The notes: generated by a model from the sequence alone, not told the origin. A stretch of DNA of 64,000 nt from Pseudomonas sp. PDM18 (GCF_014852585.1 NZ_JACVBX010000012.1:186001-250000), one strand, 5' to 3'; shown: positions 25,568 to 38,216, counted from the first letter of the stretch. Translations and numbers: made by a program.

Positions 25568-25756
25568 CTAGAACTCCGCCGCATGGCGGTAACGCGCTTC
25601 CAGCTCCAGCGAGAGGCGATAGGCCTGCGCCTCGCCTTCGGTATGGAAGATGCCGACCAGCAGGCCTTCCTGGTGCACATCCCAGCAACGCCCACCCTGG
25701 GCGCGAAACTCACGGGATTTATGGTCGTCGTCACGCTCGGTCACTGTAATGCTCAT
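25568..25756 (-). CDS. Hypothetical protein, 62 aa
   Basis: A small protein starting MSITVTERDDDHKSREFRAQ and ending in YRHAAEF, without signal peptide or membrane segment. It is rich in charged residues and looks like a compact soluble alpha/beta mini-domain (GRCWDVHQEGLLVGIFHTEG then a helix-forming EAQAYRLSLELEARYRH). A purine-rich ribosome site (CCGGAGAAG) precedes the ATG. Its promoter region carries a perfect 26-bp palindrome, so it may be under a dedicated dimeric regulator. I recognise no family or function. Confidence 0.65.
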   Translation of the reverse strand: MSITVTERDDDHKSREFRAQGGRCWDVHQEGLLVGIFHTEGEAQAYRLSLELEARYRHAAEF

Positions 25757-25802
25757 GTCTTTTCTTCTCCGGTTTTGCCGTACATCAAGGCAATTCCAGA
25801 AT

Positions 25803-25828
25803 CATTTAATTAGCTAGCTAATTAAATG
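25803..25828. promoter_or_regulatory. Perfect 26-bp palindrome, probable operator
   Basis: The sequence starting CATTTAATTAGCTAGCTAAT reads identically on both strands over all 26 bases. Its centre TTAGCTAGCTAA differs by one base from the SlyA/MarR-type site TTAGCAAGCTAA. It lies 47 bases before the 62-residue gene's ATG, and there is no U-tract, so an operator is more likely than a terminator. Confidence 0.6.
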
Positions 25829-25882
25829 CCTGATTTCGAGAAAGACCCTTGCAAGGATTCGCCAAAACGAGCGTCCCAGAAA

Positions 25883-25911
25883 CGCAAAAGCGCAGCTCGA
25901 AGGCTGCGCTC
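25883..25911 (-). terminator. Intrinsic terminator of ssb
   Basis: AGCGCAGC/GCTGCGCT stem (25889-25910) followed on the minus strand by TTTTGCGTTT, 21 bases beyond the ssb stop codon. Confidence 0.85.
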
Positions 25912-25931
25912 TTGGTGACGATCCGTTCGGC

Positions 25932-26429
25932 TCAGAACGGGATGTCGTCGTCGAAGCTGTCGTAGTCCGGAGCCGGTTGCGGCGCGGGCTGGGACTGCTG
26001 CTGGGGCGCAGGACGCTGGGCCTGCTGCGGACGCTGCTGCGGCTCGCGCGGAGCGCGCGGAGCGTCGTCACCACCGGCGCCGGGACGGCCGCCCAGCAGC
26101 TGCATGTTGCCGTTGATGTCGACCACGATTTCGGTGGTGTACTTGTCCTGGCCGTCCTGACCCTGCCACTTGCGGGTACGCAGGCTGCCTTCGACATAGA
26201 TCTGCGAACCCTTGCGCACGTACTCGGCGACGATTTCCGCCAGGCGACCGAAGAACACAACGCGGTGCCACTCGGTACGCTCCTGCTGCTGGCCGGTCTG
26301 CTTGTCCTTCCAGCTCTCGCTGGTGGCGAGGGTGACGTTGGTCACCGCGTTGCCGTTGGGCATGTAGCGGGTTTCCGGATCGCCACCGACGTTACCGACC
26401 AGAATGACTTTGTTAACCCCACGGGCCAT
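25932..26429 (-). CDS. ssb: Single-stranded DNA-binding protein SSB
   Basis: SSB coats single-stranded DNA in replication, repair and recombination. The 165-residue protein has the OB-fold N-terminal domain ([19 protein letters not shown]... to about residue 112), a Gly/Pro/Gln-rich flexible linker, and the acidic C-terminal tip DSFDDDIPF that docks partner proteins. It follows the MFS gene by 18 bases on the same strand and has its own terminator. The neighbour uvrA, divergent beyond the MFS gene, mirrors the ssb-uvrA association of many gamma-proteobacteria. Confidence 0.97.
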   Translation of the reverse strand: MARGVNKVILVGNVGGDPETRYMPNGNAVTNVTLATSESWKDKQTGQQQERTEWHRVVFFGRLAEIVAEYVRKGSQIYVEGSLRTRKWQGQDGQDKYTTEIVVDINGNMQLLGGRPGAGGDDAPRAPREPQQRPQQAQRPAPQQQSQPAPQPAPDYDSFDDDIPF

Positions 26430-26447
26430 GACGCTCTCCTAAAGGCT

Positions 26448-27836
26448 TCAGCACGTCGCCTGCTCGGCGCCGGCGAGGCGCTCGAGGGACGTGCGATCAA
26501 CTTGTTGGGAATCCACTTTGACATAAGCGGCCGCTTCTTCAGCGACCACCATCACATCGCTCACACCGGGCAATGCCTTGAAACGCTCAGCCAACGAAGC
26601 ATCGCGCAGCGCCTCATCGGACAGAGGCAGGCGAATACTCGTTACATAAGGCGGTTCACGCATGGTAACAGCAATCGCCAGCCAGATGGCAGCCAGCACG
26701 GCGCAGCCGATGAACACCCCGTCGAGCCCGCCATGCTGGTACATCCAGCCACCCAGGATGCCGCCCAGGGCAGCGCCGAGGAACTGGCTGGTGGAGTACA
26801 CGCCCATTGCCGTGCCCTTGCCGCCGGCCGGCGAGACCTTGCTTACCAGCGAAGGCAGCGAGGCCTCCAGCAGGTTGAAAGCGGTGAAGTAGACGATGAT
26901 GCCGAACACCAGTTCCTTGAGGCTGTTGCCGAACTCCCAGAAGAACAGTTCGCAGAGCATCAGGGTCGCCACGGCGCCGGCCAGCACGCGTTTCATCTGA
27001 CGCTTCTTCTCGGCGTAGATGATGAACGGGACCATGCCAAAGAAACCCACCAGCAGCGCGGTCAGGTAGACCCACCAGTGCTCTTCCTTGGGCAGCCCGG
27101 CGCGCTCCACCAGCGCCAGCGGCAAGGCGACGAAGCTGGCCATGAGGATTGCGTGCAAGACCAGGATGCCGGCGTCCAGGCGCAGCAGCTCGCCGTTCTT
27201 CAGGGTCGGCAGCAGCGACTGCTTGGCCACGCTGGACTCGCGGTGCTGCATGCGGCGGTCCGGCGTTGGGACGAAAAACAGGATGATCAGCATGCCCACC
27301 AGGGCCATCCCGGCAGTGAACCAGAACAGCCCGTGCAGGCCGAACCAGTGGGTCAGCACGGGGCCGGCGACCATCGCCACGGCGAAGGATACGCCGATGC
27401 TCATGCCGATCATGGCCATGGCCTTGGTGCGGTGCTGCTCGCGGGTAAGGTCGGACAGCATCGCCATCACCGCCGCGGAGATCGCCCCGGCGCCTTGCAG
27501 GACGCGGCCGGCGATGATGCCCCAGATGGAATCGGCGTTGGCCGCCAGCGCGGCGCCGGCGGCGAACACCAGCAGACCGACGATGATGATCGGCCGGCGG
27601 CCAATGCGGTCGGACAAGGTGCCCAGCGGAATCTGCAGGATGGCCTGGGTCAGGCCGTAGGCGCCGATGGCCAGGCCGATCAGCGCCGGGGTGGCGCCGG
27701 CCAGGTCCTGGCCGTAGGTGGCGAGCACCGGCAGGACCATGAACATGCCTAGCATGCGGAACGCGAAGACCAGGGACAGCCCGGCGGCCGCGCGGGTTTC
27801 GGTGCCACTCATGCGCTCAGTGTGGGAATCGTGCAT
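26448..27836 (-). CDS. Major facilitator superfamily transporter
   Basis: A 462-residue MFS permease with about 12 hydrophobic segments. The signature after TM2 is visible ([22 protein letters not shown]), as is its second-half counterpart region. A soluble C-terminal extension of about 70 residues follows the last segment (from about residue 390, ending [12 protein letters not shown]), an uncommon addition. ATG at 27836 is chosen; an ATG at 27812 is a second option. It lies between ssb and divergent uvrA, as in related pseudomonads. Substrate unknown; drug/proton antiport is a plausible guess only. Confidence 0.88.
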   Translation of the reverse strand: MHDSHTERMSGTETRAAAGLSLVFAFRMLGMFMVLPVLATYGQDLAGATPALIGLAIGAYGLTQAILQIPLGTLSDRIGRRPIIIVGLLVFAAGAALAANADSIWGIIAGRVLQGAGAISAAVMAMLSDLTREQHRTKAMAMIGMSIGVSFAVAMVAGPVLTHWFGLHGLFWFTAGMALVGMLIILFFVPTPDRRMQHRESSVAKQSLLPTLKNGELLRLDAGILVLHAILMASFVALPLALVERAGLPKEEHWWVYLTALLVGFFGMVPFIIYAEKKRQMKRVLAGAVATLMLCELFFWEFGNSLKELVFGIIVYFTAFNLLEASLPSLVSKVSPAGGKGTAMGVYSTSQFLGAALGGILGGWMYQHGGLDGVFIGCAVLAAIWLAIAVTMREPPYVTSIRLPLSDEALRDASLAERFKALPGVSDVMVVAEEAAAYVKVDSQQVDRTSLERLAGAEQATC

Positions 27837-27988
27837 AAGCCCCTCATGAAAAGACAAAAAACGGGAATGCGCTGGATTGCCCCCGTGGCATCGCGCCATC
27901 CGGGCCTTGCAGGGCCGGTTGTCGCCAACACCGAAAAATAGCCGCGCATTCTATCAGCCCAACGGTCCAAGGGCACACACGCGCTACT

Positions 27989-28018
27989 TTGCCGCGTGCC
28001 GGAAACGCCCCGTATAAT
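27989..28018 (+). promoter_or_regulatory. Sigma-70 promoter of uvrA
   Basis: TTGCCG (27989-27994), an 18-base spacer and a perfect TATAAT (28013-28018), with the uvrA GTG 31 bases further on. No LexA-type CTG-N10-CAG site was seen next to it. Confidence 0.65.
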
Positions 28019-28049
28019 CGATAGTTTTCGCCCGCCAAGCGAGGCCGTA

Positions 28050-30884
<2,835 letters not shown>

Positions 30885-30897
30885 TCCGCACCGGCAT

Positions 30898-30940
30898 GAA
30901 AAAAGCCCCTGCCGCCGATTGGCGCAGGGGCTTTTCTTTT
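30898..30940. terminator. Bidirectional terminator after uvrA
   Basis: AAAAGCCCCTGC/GCAGGGGCTTTT stem with A-tract on the left and TTTTCTTTT on the right. It serves uvrA from the left and the converging ferritin gene from the right. Confidence 0.85.
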
Positions 30941-30993
30941 AGCTCTGCCTTGCCCGCGATCAGTGCGCCTCGCGCGCTCCTGCAAGATACAGG

Positions 30994-31458
30994 TCAGATC
31001 TGCGACTGCAGGTAGTTCTCCAGGCCCATCTTCTGGATCAGGCCCAGCTGCTGCTCCAACCAATACGCGTGGTCTTCCTCGGTATCGGTCAGCTGCACGC
31101 GGAGGATGTCGCGGGTGACGAAGTCCTTGTGCTTCTCGCACAGGGCGATGCCCTTGGCCAGGGCGGCGCGTACGTGACGCTCCAGCTTCAGGTCGGCTTC
31201 CAGCATCTCCGGTACGGTCTTACCCGGGTGAATGTCGTCCGGGCGCATGCGCGGGGTGCCTTCGAGCAGCAGGATGCGGCGCAGCAGGGCGTCGGCGTGC
31301 TGGGTTTCCTCTTCCATTTCGTGGTTGAGGCGCTCGTAGAGCTTGGTGAAGCCCCAGTCCTCGTACATGCGCGAGTGGATGAAGTACTGGTCGCGAGCGG
31401 CCAGCTCACCGGTCAGCAGCGTGTTGAGATAATCGATAACCTCGGCGTGGCCTTGCAT
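30994..31458 (-). CDS. ftnA: Bacterial ferritin FtnA (BfrA-like)
   Basis: An iron-storage protein of 154 residues that assembles into a 24-mer shell and oxidises Fe2+. The four-helix bundle and ferroxidase ligands are visible: E18, E51, H54 near the start, then E94, E127 and H130 regions ([23 protein letters not shown]). The haem ligand Met52 of true bacterioferritins is replaced by Thr52, which fits the P. aeruginosa FtnA type, earlier called BfrA. It sits directly downstream of katA on the same strand, linking iron storage with peroxide removal. Confidence 0.88.
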   Translation of the reverse strand: MQGHAEVIDYLNTLLTGELAARDQYFIHSRMYEDWGFTKLYERLNHEMEEETQHADALLRRILLLEGTPRMRPDDIHPGKTVPEMLEADLKLERHVRAALAKGIALCEKHKDFVTRDILRVQLTDTEEDHAYWLEQQLGLIQKMGLENYLQSQI

Positions 31459-31544
31459 CAGCCTTCTCCCTGGGACGTGACAGCGAATTAAACGGCGCTA
31501 TGGTCGCGACTGGCCATGACCGGGGTCAAGCCTTCATTGGCCTG

Positions 31545-31573
31545 GAAACGCAACCGCCCTCCGAAGAGGGCGG
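31545..31573 (-). terminator. Probable terminator after katA
   Basis: CCGCCCTC and GAGGGCGG arms (31554-31573) followed on the minus strand by TTGCGTTTCC, 20 bases beyond the katA stop. The U-tract is interrupted, so some readthrough to ftnA is likely. Confidence 0.6.
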
Positions 31574-31592
31574 CTGGATTTCCCGCTTGAGC

Positions 31593-33041
31593 TTAGTCCA
31601 GCTTCAGGCCGAGGGCCTTGGCGACACCTTCGCCGTAGGCCGGGTCGATCTTGAAGAACAACCCGATCTGGCGGCGCTGGATGCTTTCCGGCACACCCGC
31701 CATGTCACCGGCGATGTTCTCGTACAGGCGTTGGCTCTGGGCTTCGTCGAACAGGCGGAACAGTGCGGCCGGCTGGCTGAAGTAGTCGTCATCCACGCGA
31801 TGATTCCAGTGATCGGCGCTGCCTTCCAGGGTCAGTGGCGGCTCGGAGTAATCCGGCTGCTCCTGCCACTGGCTGAAGCTGTTCGGCTCGTAGGTCACGG
31901 TCATGTCGCCGTTGTTGCCGTCCACGCGCATGGCGCCATCGCGGTGGTAGATGCGCGGGTTGTTGCGCGCGGCGTTCACCGGGATCTGGTGGTGGTTCAC
32001 GCCCAGGCGGTAGCGGTGCGCATCGCCGTAGGAGAACAGGCGGCCCTGGAGCATCTTGTCCGGCGAGAAGCCGATGCCGGGGACGATGTTCGCCGGGCTG
32101 AAAGCCGACTGTTCGACCTCGGCGAAGTAGTTCGCCGGGTTGCGATTGAGCTCGAAGTAGCCGACCTCGATCAACGGGTAGTCGCCGTGCGGCCAGACCT
32201 TGGTCAAATCGAACGGGTTGAAGCGGTAGGTGGCCGCTTCCTTCTCCGGCATCACCTGCACGTACATTTTCCAGCGCGGGAAATCGCTGCGTTCGATGGC
32301 GTCGTACAGGTCACGCTGAGAGCTCTCGCGATCGGCGCCGACCAGCTTGGCGGCTTCTTCGTTGCTCAGGTTCTCGATGCCCTGCTGGGTCTTGAAGTGG
32401 AACTTGACCCAGAAGCGCTCGTTGCTGGCATTGATGAAGCTGAAGGTGTGGCTGCCAAAGCCGTGGACGTGACGGTAGCTGCGGGGCAGGCCGCGGTCGC
32501 CAAAGTCGATGGTGAGCTGGTGCAGGGCCTCGGGCAGGTGCGAGAAGAAGTCCCACTTCAGTGTGGCGTTGCGCAGGTTGGTGCGCGGGTCGCGCTTCAC
32601 CACGTGGTTCAGGTCGGGGAATTTCAGCGGATCGCGGAAGTAGAAGACCGGGGTGTTGTTGCCCACCAGGTCCCAGTTGCCTTCCTCGGTGTAGAACTTC
32701 ATGGCGAAGCCACGGATGTCGCGCTCGGCGTCGGCAGCGCCACGCTCGCCGGCAACCGTGGAGAAGCGCAGGAACAGCGGAGTCTGCTTGCCGACCTCGG
32801 AGAACAGCTTGGCGCGGCTATAGCGGGTGATGTCGTGGGTGACGGTGAAAGTGCCGTAGGCCGCGGAGCCCTTGGCATGCATGCGGCGCTCAGGAATCAC
32901 TTCGCGGTCGAAGTGCGCCAGTTTCTCCAGGAACCAGACGTCCTGCAGCAGCATCGGGCCCCGCGGGCCGGCGGTCTGAACATTCTGGTTATCGGCGACC
33001 GGCGCTCCGGCAGCAGTCGTCAGGCGGGTGTTGTCACTCAT
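31593..33041 (-). CDS. katA: Monofunctional haem catalase KatA
   Basis: A small-subunit catalase that dismutates H2O2. The 482-residue protein, ATG at 33041 with a GAGGAG ribosome site, matches the usual KatA size. The active-site histidine is in [15 protein letters not shown] (H55), the active-site Asn in [12 protein letters not shown], and the haem-ligating Tyr in [14 protein letters not shown]. In-frame codons upstream to 33137 lie before the best ribosome site and are rejected. A 275-base gap to rplQ holds the promoter region and the rplQ terminator; I could not name an OxyR site with confidence. Confidence 0.96.
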   Translation of the reverse strand: MSDNTRLTTAAGAPVADNQNVQTAGPRGPMLLQDVWFLEKLAHFDREVIPERRMHAKGSAAYGTFTVTHDITRYSRAKLFSEVGKQTPLFLRFSTVAGERGAADAERDIRGFAMKFYTEEGNWDLVGNNTPVFYFRDPLKFPDLNHVVKRDPRTNLRNATLKWDFFSHLPEALHQLTIDFGDRGLPRSYRHVHGFGSHTFSFINASNERFWVKFHFKTQQGIENLSNEEAAKLVGADRESSQRDLYDAIERSDFPRWKMYVQVMPEKEAATYRFNPFDLTKVWPHGDYPLIEVGYFELNRNPANYFAEVEQSAFSPANIVPGIGFSPDKMLQGRLFSYGDAHRYRLGVNHHQIPVNAARNNPRIYHRDGAMRVDGNNGDMTVTYEPNSFSQWQEQPDYSEPPLTLEGSADHWNHRVDDDYFSQPAALFRLFDEAQSQRLYENIAGDMAGVPESIQRRQIGLFFKIDPAYGEGVAKALGLKLD

Positions 33042-33269
33042 CGTTACTCTCCTCAACGGCGGGGTGCTACAGGCCGGCGAATCACGAAAGCTGTGAGCGC
33101 GGCCCGACATCCCAATCGGACAATTAAGCGCCTCCACGGGCGTTGCGGCTGTTGATCCAGCTCAGCAAGCAGTAGAAGTCGGCGCCGTTAAGGATCAGTG
33201 ACAAGGGTATTGATCAGCCAATTTATTGATTCGAGCCGATCGATAGAGAAAAACTTTTCATTAGGCGAT

Positions 33270-33300
33270 AAAAAACCGGGCACAAGGCCCGGTTTTTTAT
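33270..33300 (-). terminator. Intrinsic terminator of the alpha (rpsM-rplQ) operon
   Basis: ACCGGGC/GCCCGGT stem with AAAAAA on one side and TTTTTT on the other, 17 bases after the rplQ stop; the classical end of the ribosomal alpha operon. Confidence 0.9.
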
Positions 33301-33316
33301 AAGCAAGGCGTAAACC

Positions 33317-33706
33317 TTACTCCGCAGCTTCTACCGCTTGGCCGCCAACAGCGCGGTCAATCAGTTCGACGTATGCCATGGGGGCATTGTCGCCAGCGCG
33401 GAAGCCGCACTTCAGGATGCGCAGGTAGCCGCCCGGACGGTTGGCGTAGCGCTTGCCCAGTTCGTTGAACAGCTTGCCTACGGCCTCTTTCGAACGGGTA
33501 CGGTCGAAAGCGAGACGACGGTTGGCAACGCTATCCACTTTAGCCAAGGTGATCAGCGGCTCGGCAACGCGACGCAGCTCCTTGGCCTTGGGCAGGGTGG
33601 TTTTGATCAGTTCGTGTTCGAAGAGCGACACAGCCATGTTCTGGAACATAGCCTTGCGGTGCGCGCTGGTGCGGCTCAGGTGACGACCACTTTTACGATG
33701 GCGCAT
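33317..33706 (-). CDS. rplQ: 50S ribosomal protein L17
   Basis: bL17, a large-subunit protein at the outer end of the peptide exit tunnel. The 129-residue protein opens [20 protein letters not shown], the invariant L17 start, followed by the basic core, with [10 protein letters not shown] at its C-terminus. It is the last gene of the alpha operon, 43 bases after rpoA, and is followed by a strong terminator and then katA. Confidence 0.98.
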   Translation of the reverse strand: MRHRKSGRHLSRTSAHRKAMFQNMAVSLFEHELIKTTLPKAKELRRVAEPLITLAKVDSVANRRLAFDRTRSKEAVGKLFNELGKRYANRPGGYLRILKCGFRAGDNAPMAYVELIDRAVGGQAVEAAE

Positions 33707-33749
33707 GGTTCAATTCCTTTCCAAACTTTACGTTCGGTAGCTACGACGA

Positions 33750-34751
33750 TCAGGCAGTAGCCTTGTCGTCTTTCTTGAGACTTGCCGGCGGCCAGTTGTC
33801 GAGGCGCATACCGAGGGACAGACCGCGAGAGGCCAGAACGTCCTTGATTTCGGTCAGGGACTTCTTGCCAAGGTTCGGCGTTTTGAGCAGCTCTACTTCG
33901 GTGCGCTGAATCAGGTCACCGATGTAGTAGATGTTCTCTGCCTTCAGGCAGTTGGCCGAACGGACGGTCAGCTCAAGGTCATCGACCGGACGCAGCAGGA
34001 TCGGATCGATCTCGTCTTCCTGCTCTTCAACAACAGGCTCGCTGTCGCCCTTGAGGTCCACGAACGCTGCCAGCTGCTGTTGCAGGATGGTAGCGGCGCG
34101 ACGGATAGCCTCTTCAGGGTCCAGGGTGCCGTTGGTTTCCAGATCGAGGACCAGCTTGTCCAAGTTGGTACGCTGTTCGACACGGGCGTTTTCGACCACG
34201 TAGGCAACACGACGCACGGGGCTGAACGAGGCGTCGAGCTGAAGACGGCCAATGCTGCGGCTTTCGTCTTCATCGCTCGAACGGGCATCAGCCGGCTCGT
34301 AGCCACGGCCACGAGCGACTTTCAGCTTCATGTTCAGCGCGCCGTTATCGGCCAAGTGGGCGATAACATGGTCACCGTTGACGATCTCGACATCATGATC
34401 CAGCTGAATATCGGCAGCGGTCACCACACCCGAGCCCTTTTTCGCCAGGGTCAGCGTCACTTCGTCACGGCCGTGCAGCTTGATGGCCAGGCCTTTCAGG
34501 TTGAGCAGGATCTCGATGACATCTTCCTGCACACCTTCGATGGCGGAGTACTCGTGGAGTACACCGTCGATCTCGGCCTCGACTACCGCACAGCCAGGCA
34601 TGGAGGACAACAGGATGCGACGCAGCGCGTTGCCCAGGGTATGGCCGAAACCACGCTCGAGAGGCTCGAGAGTGATCTTGGCGCGGGTTTGGCTGACCAC
34701 CTGCACATCGATGTGGCGGGGGGTCAGGAACTCATTTACCGAACTCTGCAT
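33750..34751 (-). CDS. rpoA: RNA polymerase alpha subunit
   Basis: RpoA dimerises to seed polymerase assembly and its C-terminal domain binds UP-elements and activators. The 333-residue protein has an N-terminal dimerisation domain ([20 protein letters not shown], about residues 29-48) and, after a flexible acidic linker near residue 240, the CTD with [12 protein letters not shown] and the helix [15 protein letters not shown]. It lies 22 bases after rpsD in the alpha operon. Confidence 0.98.
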   Translation of the reverse strand: MQSSVNEFLTPRHIDVQVVSQTRAKITLEPLERGFGHTLGNALRRILLSSMPGCAVVEAEIDGVLHEYSAIEGVQEDVIEILLNLKGLAIKLHGRDEVTLTLAKKGSGVVTAADIQLDHDVEIVNGDHVIAHLADNGALNMKLKVARGRGYEPADARSSDEDESRSIGRLQLDASFSPVRRVAYVVENARVEQRTNLDKLVLDLETNGTLDPEEAIRRAATILQQQLAAFVDLKGDSEPVVEEQEDEIDPILLRPVDDLELTVRSANCLKAENIYYIGDLIQRTEVELLKTPNLGKKSLTEIKDVLASRGLSLGMRLDNWPPASLKKDDKATA

Positions 34752-34773
34752 GGATGCACCTATTTTCTAGCCC

Positions 34774-35394
34774 TTACTTGGAGTAGAGCTCGACAATCAG
34801 GTTTTCGTTGATGTCGGCGGACAGATCGGCACGAGCCGGGACACTTTTGAAGGTGCCAGCTTTCTTGTCGGTATCCACTTCGACCCACTCAACGCGACCG
34901 CGCTGGGCGCACAGGTCCAGAGCTTGGGCGATACGCAGCTGGTTCTTCGATTTCTCGCGAACAGCAACCACGTCACCAGCTTTGACCTGGTAGGACGGTA
35001 CGTTTACGGTCTGACCGTTGACGCTGATGGTCTTGTGGGACACCAGCTGACGGGATTCGGAACGAGTGGAACCGAAGCCCATACGGTAGACGACGTTGTC
35101 CAGACGGCACTCAAGCAGCTGCAGCAGGTTTTCACCCGTGGAGCCCTTGCGGCGGGACGCTTCCTGATAGTAGCCACGGAATTGACGTTCCAGAACGCCG
35201 TAGATGCGGCGAACTTTTTGTTTCTCGCGCAGCTGCAGACCGTAGTCGGACAGGCGACCACGACGCTGGCCATGCTGGCCGGGAACTTGTTCTGCCTTGC
35301 ACTTCGAGTCGAGGGCACGAACGCCGCTCTTCAGGAAGAGGTCAGTGCCTTCGCGGCGGGACAGTTTGCACTTGGGACCAATGTAACGAGCCAT
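34774..35394 (-). CDS. rpsD: 30S ribosomal protein S4
   Basis: uS4, a primary 16S rRNA-binding protein that nucleates 30S assembly and, in enterobacteria, represses the alpha operon by binding its mRNA. The 206-residue protein begins [16 protein letters not shown] and has the S4 RNA-binding domain around [18 protein letters not shown]. Only two cysteines (C9, C32) are in the N-terminal arm, so the zinc form is absent. Sixteen bases follow rpsK. Confidence 0.98.
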   Translation of the reverse strand: MARYIGPKCKLSRREGTDLFLKSGVRALDSKCKAEQVPGQHGQRRGRLSDYGLQLREKQKVRRIYGVLERQFRGYYQEASRRKGSTGENLLQLLECRLDNVVYRMGFGSTRSESRQLVSHKTISVNGQTVNVPSYQVKAGDVVAVREKSKNQLRIAQALDLCAQRGRVEWVEVDTDKKAGTFKSVPARADLSADINENLIVELYSK

Positions 35395-35410
35395 TTCTCA
35401 CTGTCTCCTA

Positions 35411-35800
35411 TTACACGCGACGCTTTTTCGGCGGACGGCAGCCGTTATGCGGGATCGGGGTTACGTCGGTGATGCTGGCGATCTTGTAACCGCAGGCATT
35501 CAGCGCACGAACAGCCGACTCGCGACCCGGGCCCGGGCCTTTGACGTTTACGTCAAGGTTCTTCAGACCGTATTCCAGAGCAGCCTGGCCGGCACGCTCG
35601 GCCGCTACCTGGGCAGCGAACGGGGTGCTCTTACGCGAGCCACGGAAGCCCGAACCACCGGAGGTAGCCCAGGACAGAGCGTTGCCCTGACGATCAGTGA
35701 TGGTAACGATGGTGTTGTTGAAGGACGCGTGGATATGCGCGATCCCGTCGACCACCGTCTTTTTGACTTTCTTGCGAGGACGAGCAGCAGGTTTTGCCAT
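35411..35800 (-). CDS. rpsK: 30S ribosomal protein S11
   Basis: uS11, located on the 30S platform next to the Shine-Dalgarno helix. The 129-residue protein carries the family patterns [20 protein letters not shown] and [13 protein letters not shown], ending in the basic [10 protein letters not shown] tail. Alpha operon, 18 bases after rpsM. Confidence 0.98.
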   Translation of the reverse strand: MAKPAARPRKKVKKTVVDGIAHIHASFNNTIVTITDRQGNALSWATSGGSGFRGSRKSTPFAAQVAAERAGQAALEYGLKNLDVNVKGPGPGRESAVRALNACGYKIASITDVTPIPHNGCRPPKKRRV

Positions 35801-35818
35801 GACTAGATTCCTAAGCGA

Positions 35819-36175
35819 TTACTTGCGGATCGGCTTACGCGGGCCCTTACGGGTGCGCGCGTTGGTCTTGGTGCGCTGACCGCGAACCGGCAGACCACGA
35901 CGATGACGCAGACCGCGGTAGCAACCGAGGTCCATCAGACGCTTGATGTTCATGTTGATTTCGCGACGCAGGTCACCTTCGGTGGTCAGCTTGGCCACCT
36001 CGGTACGCAGCGAATCAATCTGCTCTTCGCTCAGCTCTTTGATCTTTACAGCCGGGCTGATGCCAGTGGCTGCACAGATGCTCTGTGCGGTAGTGCGACC
36101 AACACCATAGATGTAGGTCAGCGAGATAACAGTGTGCTTGTTATCCGGAATGTTTACGCCTGCAATACGGGCCAT
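35819..36175 (-). CDS. rpsM: 30S ribosomal protein S13
   Basis: uS13 sits in the 30S head and contacts the P-site tRNA and L5 across the subunit bridge. The 118-residue protein starts [19 protein letters not shown] and keeps the C-terminal basic motif [20 protein letters not shown]. It is the first gene of the alpha operon; a strong promoter lies just upstream and overlaps the terminator of the spc operon. Confidence 0.98.
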   Translation of the reverse strand: MARIAGVNIPDNKHTVISLTYIYGVGRTTAQSICAATGISPAVKIKELSEEQIDSLRTEVAKLTTEGDLRREINMNIKRLMDLGCYRGLRHRRGLPVRGQRTKTNARTRKGPRKPIRK

Positions 36176-36232
36176 TCAGAAAAACTCCAATTGACAGCTA
36201 CCCGGCGCCCTGGGAGCCAAGAAAGGGCGCGG

Positions 36233-36261
36233 ATATTAGCGCTGTAAAAACAAATAATCAA
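36233..36261 (-). promoter_or_regulatory. Sigma-70 promoter of the alpha operon
   Basis: TTGATT (36256-36261), exactly 17 bases, then TAATAT (36233-36238) on the minus strand. The -35 box uses the first bases after the rpmJ terminator stem, so terminator U-tract and promoter share sequence. Confidence 0.7.
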
Positions 36262-36287
36262 CCCGGCAGCACACTAGCTGCCGGGTT
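36245..36287 (-). terminator. Terminator of the spc operon after rpmJ
   Basis: AACCCGGCAGC/GCTGCCGGGTT stem (36260-36287) followed by GATTATTTGTTTTT on the minus strand. The U-run is interrupted, so partial readthrough into rpsM is probable. Confidence 0.7.
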
Positions 36288-36305
36288 ATAACGCGTGTTT
36301 CACAC

Positions 36306-36422
36306 TCAGCCTTGGCGCTGCTTGTGACGCGGCTCCGAGCTGCAGATCACACGAACGACGCCTTCGCGACGGACGATCTTGCAGTTACGGCACAGCTTCT
36401 TAACCGATGCACGAACTTTCAT
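36306..36422 (-). CDS. rpmJ: 50S ribosomal protein L36
   Basis: bL36, the smallest 50S protein, 38 residues: it starts [20 protein letters not shown] and ends [10 protein letters not shown]. The zinc-ribbon ligands C11, C14, C27 and H33 are all present, so this is the zinc-binding (C+) form. It ends the spc operon 24 bases after secY, before a hairpin terminator. Confidence 0.97.
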   Translation of the reverse strand: MKVRASVKKLCRNCKIVRREGVVRVICSSEPRHKQRQG

Positions 36423-36446
36423 CAGTGACTCCTCGAACCTTACGGG

Positions 36447-37778
36447 TTAGCGCAGCAGACCGCTGCCATAGCCCTTCAGGTTGGCTTTCTTCATGAGGGA
36501 TTCGTACTGGTGAGAAACGAGGTGCGATTGTACTTGAGCCATAAAGTCCATCACAACCACGACCACGATCAGCAACGAGGTCCCGCCAAGGTAGAACGGT
36601 ACGTGGGCAGCTACGACCAGGAACTGGGGCAGCAGGCACACAGCCGTCATGTACAGGGCACCGAACATGGTCAAACGGGTCAGCACGCCATCGATGTAGC
36701 GAGCCGACTGTTCACCCGGACGAATACCCGGAATAAATGCACCGGACTTCTTGAGGTTTTCCGCCACGTCCTTCGGGTTGAACATCAGCGCTGTATAGAA
36801 GAAGCAGAAGAAAACGATCCCTGCACTAAACAGCAGAATGTTCAGCGGCTGACCAGGAGCAATCGCTTGCGCGACGTCCTGCAGCCAACCCAGGCCTTCC
36901 GACTGACCGAACCAGGCACCCAGGGATGCCGGGAACAGCAGAATGCTGCTGGCGAAAATCGCGGGAATCACACCCGCCATGTTCACTTTCAGCGGCAGAT
37001 GGCTCGTTTGGGCGGCAAACACCTTGCGACCTTGTTGGCGCTTGGCGTAGTGCACGGCGATACGACGCTGCCCCCGCTCGATGAACACAACGAACGCGAT
37101 GATAGCCACGGCCAGCAGACCGATGGCGATCAGGGCGAAGATGTTGATGTCACCTTGACGCGCGGACTCGAAGGACTGGCCGATTGCTCGGGGCAGACCT
37201 GCGACGATACCGGAGAAGATCAGCATGGAGATGCCGTTGCCGACACCCCGCTCGGTGATCTGCTCACCCAGCCACATCATGAACAGTGCACCCGCCACGA
37301 AGGTGGTGACCGACACGAAGTAGAAGCCGAAGTCGTTGGAGAAGGCCACGCCCTGGCTACCCAGACCAATGGACATGCCAATGGCCTGGACGAGTGCCAG
37401 GACGAGAGTCGCGTAGCGGGTGTACTGGCTGATCTTGCGACGCCCAGACTCACCCTCTTTCTTCAACTGCTCCAGCTGCGGGCTGATAGCGGTCATGAGC
37501 TGCATGATGATCGATGCCGAGATGTACGGCATGATTCCCAGTGCAAAAATACTCATGCGCTCCAGCGCGCCGCCGGAAAACATGTTGAAGAGGCTAAGAA
37601 TGGTCCCCTCGTTCTGCCGGAACAGTGCCGCCAAGCGATCGGGGTTGATGCCCGGGACTGGGATATGCGCGCCGATCCGATAGACGATGATCGCCAGGAA
37701 CAGGAAACGCAGACGTGCCCAGAGCTCGGACAAACCACCACCGTTGCTCAGCGCAGAGAGAGCACCTTGCTTAGCCAT
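36447..37778 (-). CDS. secY: Preprotein translocase subunit SecY
   Basis: SecY is the ten-helix channel of the Sec translocon in the inner membrane. The 443-residue protein has ten hydrophobic segments. Typical motifs are [15 protein letters not shown] near the first segment, [17 protein letters not shown], the cytosolic loop [20 protein letters not shown], and [20 protein letters not shown]. It abuts rplO without a gap. Its partner secE lies 26 kb upstream in the same cluster. Confidence 0.98.
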   Translation of the reverse strand: MAKQGALSALSNGGGLSELWARLRFLFLAIIVYRIGAHIPVPGINPDRLAALFRQNEGTILSLFNMFSGGALERMSIFALGIMPYISASIIMQLMTAISPQLEQLKKEGESGRRKISQYTRYATLVLALVQAIGMSIGLGSQGVAFSNDFGFYFVSVTTFVAGALFMMWLGEQITERGVGNGISMLIFSGIVAGLPRAIGQSFESARQGDINIFALIAIGLLAVAIIAFVVFIERGQRRIAVHYAKRQQGRKVFAAQTSHLPLKVNMAGVIPAIFASSILLFPASLGAWFGQSEGLGWLQDVAQAIAPGQPLNILLFSAGIVFFCFFYTALMFNPKDVAENLKKSGAFIPGIRPGEQSARYIDGVLTRLTMFGALYMTAVCLLPQFLVVAAHVPFYLGGTSLLIVVVVVMDFMAQVQSHLVSHQYESLMKKANLKGYGSGLLR

Positions 37779-38213
37779 TTAGTCCTCGATTTTGCCGCCA
37801 GCTGCTTCGATAGCCGCACGAGCGCCCTTGGTGGCGCCGATGCCTTTCAGGGTGACTGCGCGAGTAACGTCGCCCGACAGCATGACTTTCACACGCTGTA
37901 CGTTCTGGTTAATCACGTTGGCATCCTTCAGGGACTGCACGGTTACGACATCACCCTCGACCTTGGCCAGCTCGGAAGTGCGCACTTCTGCGCGATCCAT
38001 GGCTTTCAGCGAGTTGAAGCCGAACTTCGGCAGACGACGGTGCAGCGGCTGCTGACCACCCTCGAAGCCCGGAGCAATGGAGCCACCGGAGCGGGAGGTT
38101 TGACCTTTGTGACCACGGCCACCGGTCTTGCCCAGACCGCTACCGATGCCACGGCCCGGACGGTGCTTTTCGCGACGGGCACCCGGCGCGGAACGCAGAT
38201 CGTTCAGTTGCAT
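37779..38213 (-). CDS. rplO: 50S ribosomal protein L15
   Basis: uL15, a late 50S assembly protein. The 144-residue protein has the glycine-rich N-terminal extension [20 protein letters not shown], which threads into 23S rRNA, and a folded C-terminal domain. It is directly followed by secY, as in the spc operon of E. coli, and begins three bases after rpmD. Confidence 0.98.
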   Translation of the reverse strand: MQLNDLRSAPGARREKHRPGRGIGSGLGKTGGRGHKGQTSRSGGSIAPGFEGGQQPLHRRLPKFGFNSLKAMDRAEVRTSELAKVEGDVVTVQSLKDANVINQNVQRVKVMLSGDVTRAVTLKGIGATKGARAAIEAAGGKIED

Positions 38214-38216
38214 GGA

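Noticed and set aside
33042-33269. OxyR or Anr binding site in front of katA
   Set aside because: Short palindromes such as CGATCG and TGATCA are present, but no spacing or half-site pattern matched convincingly.
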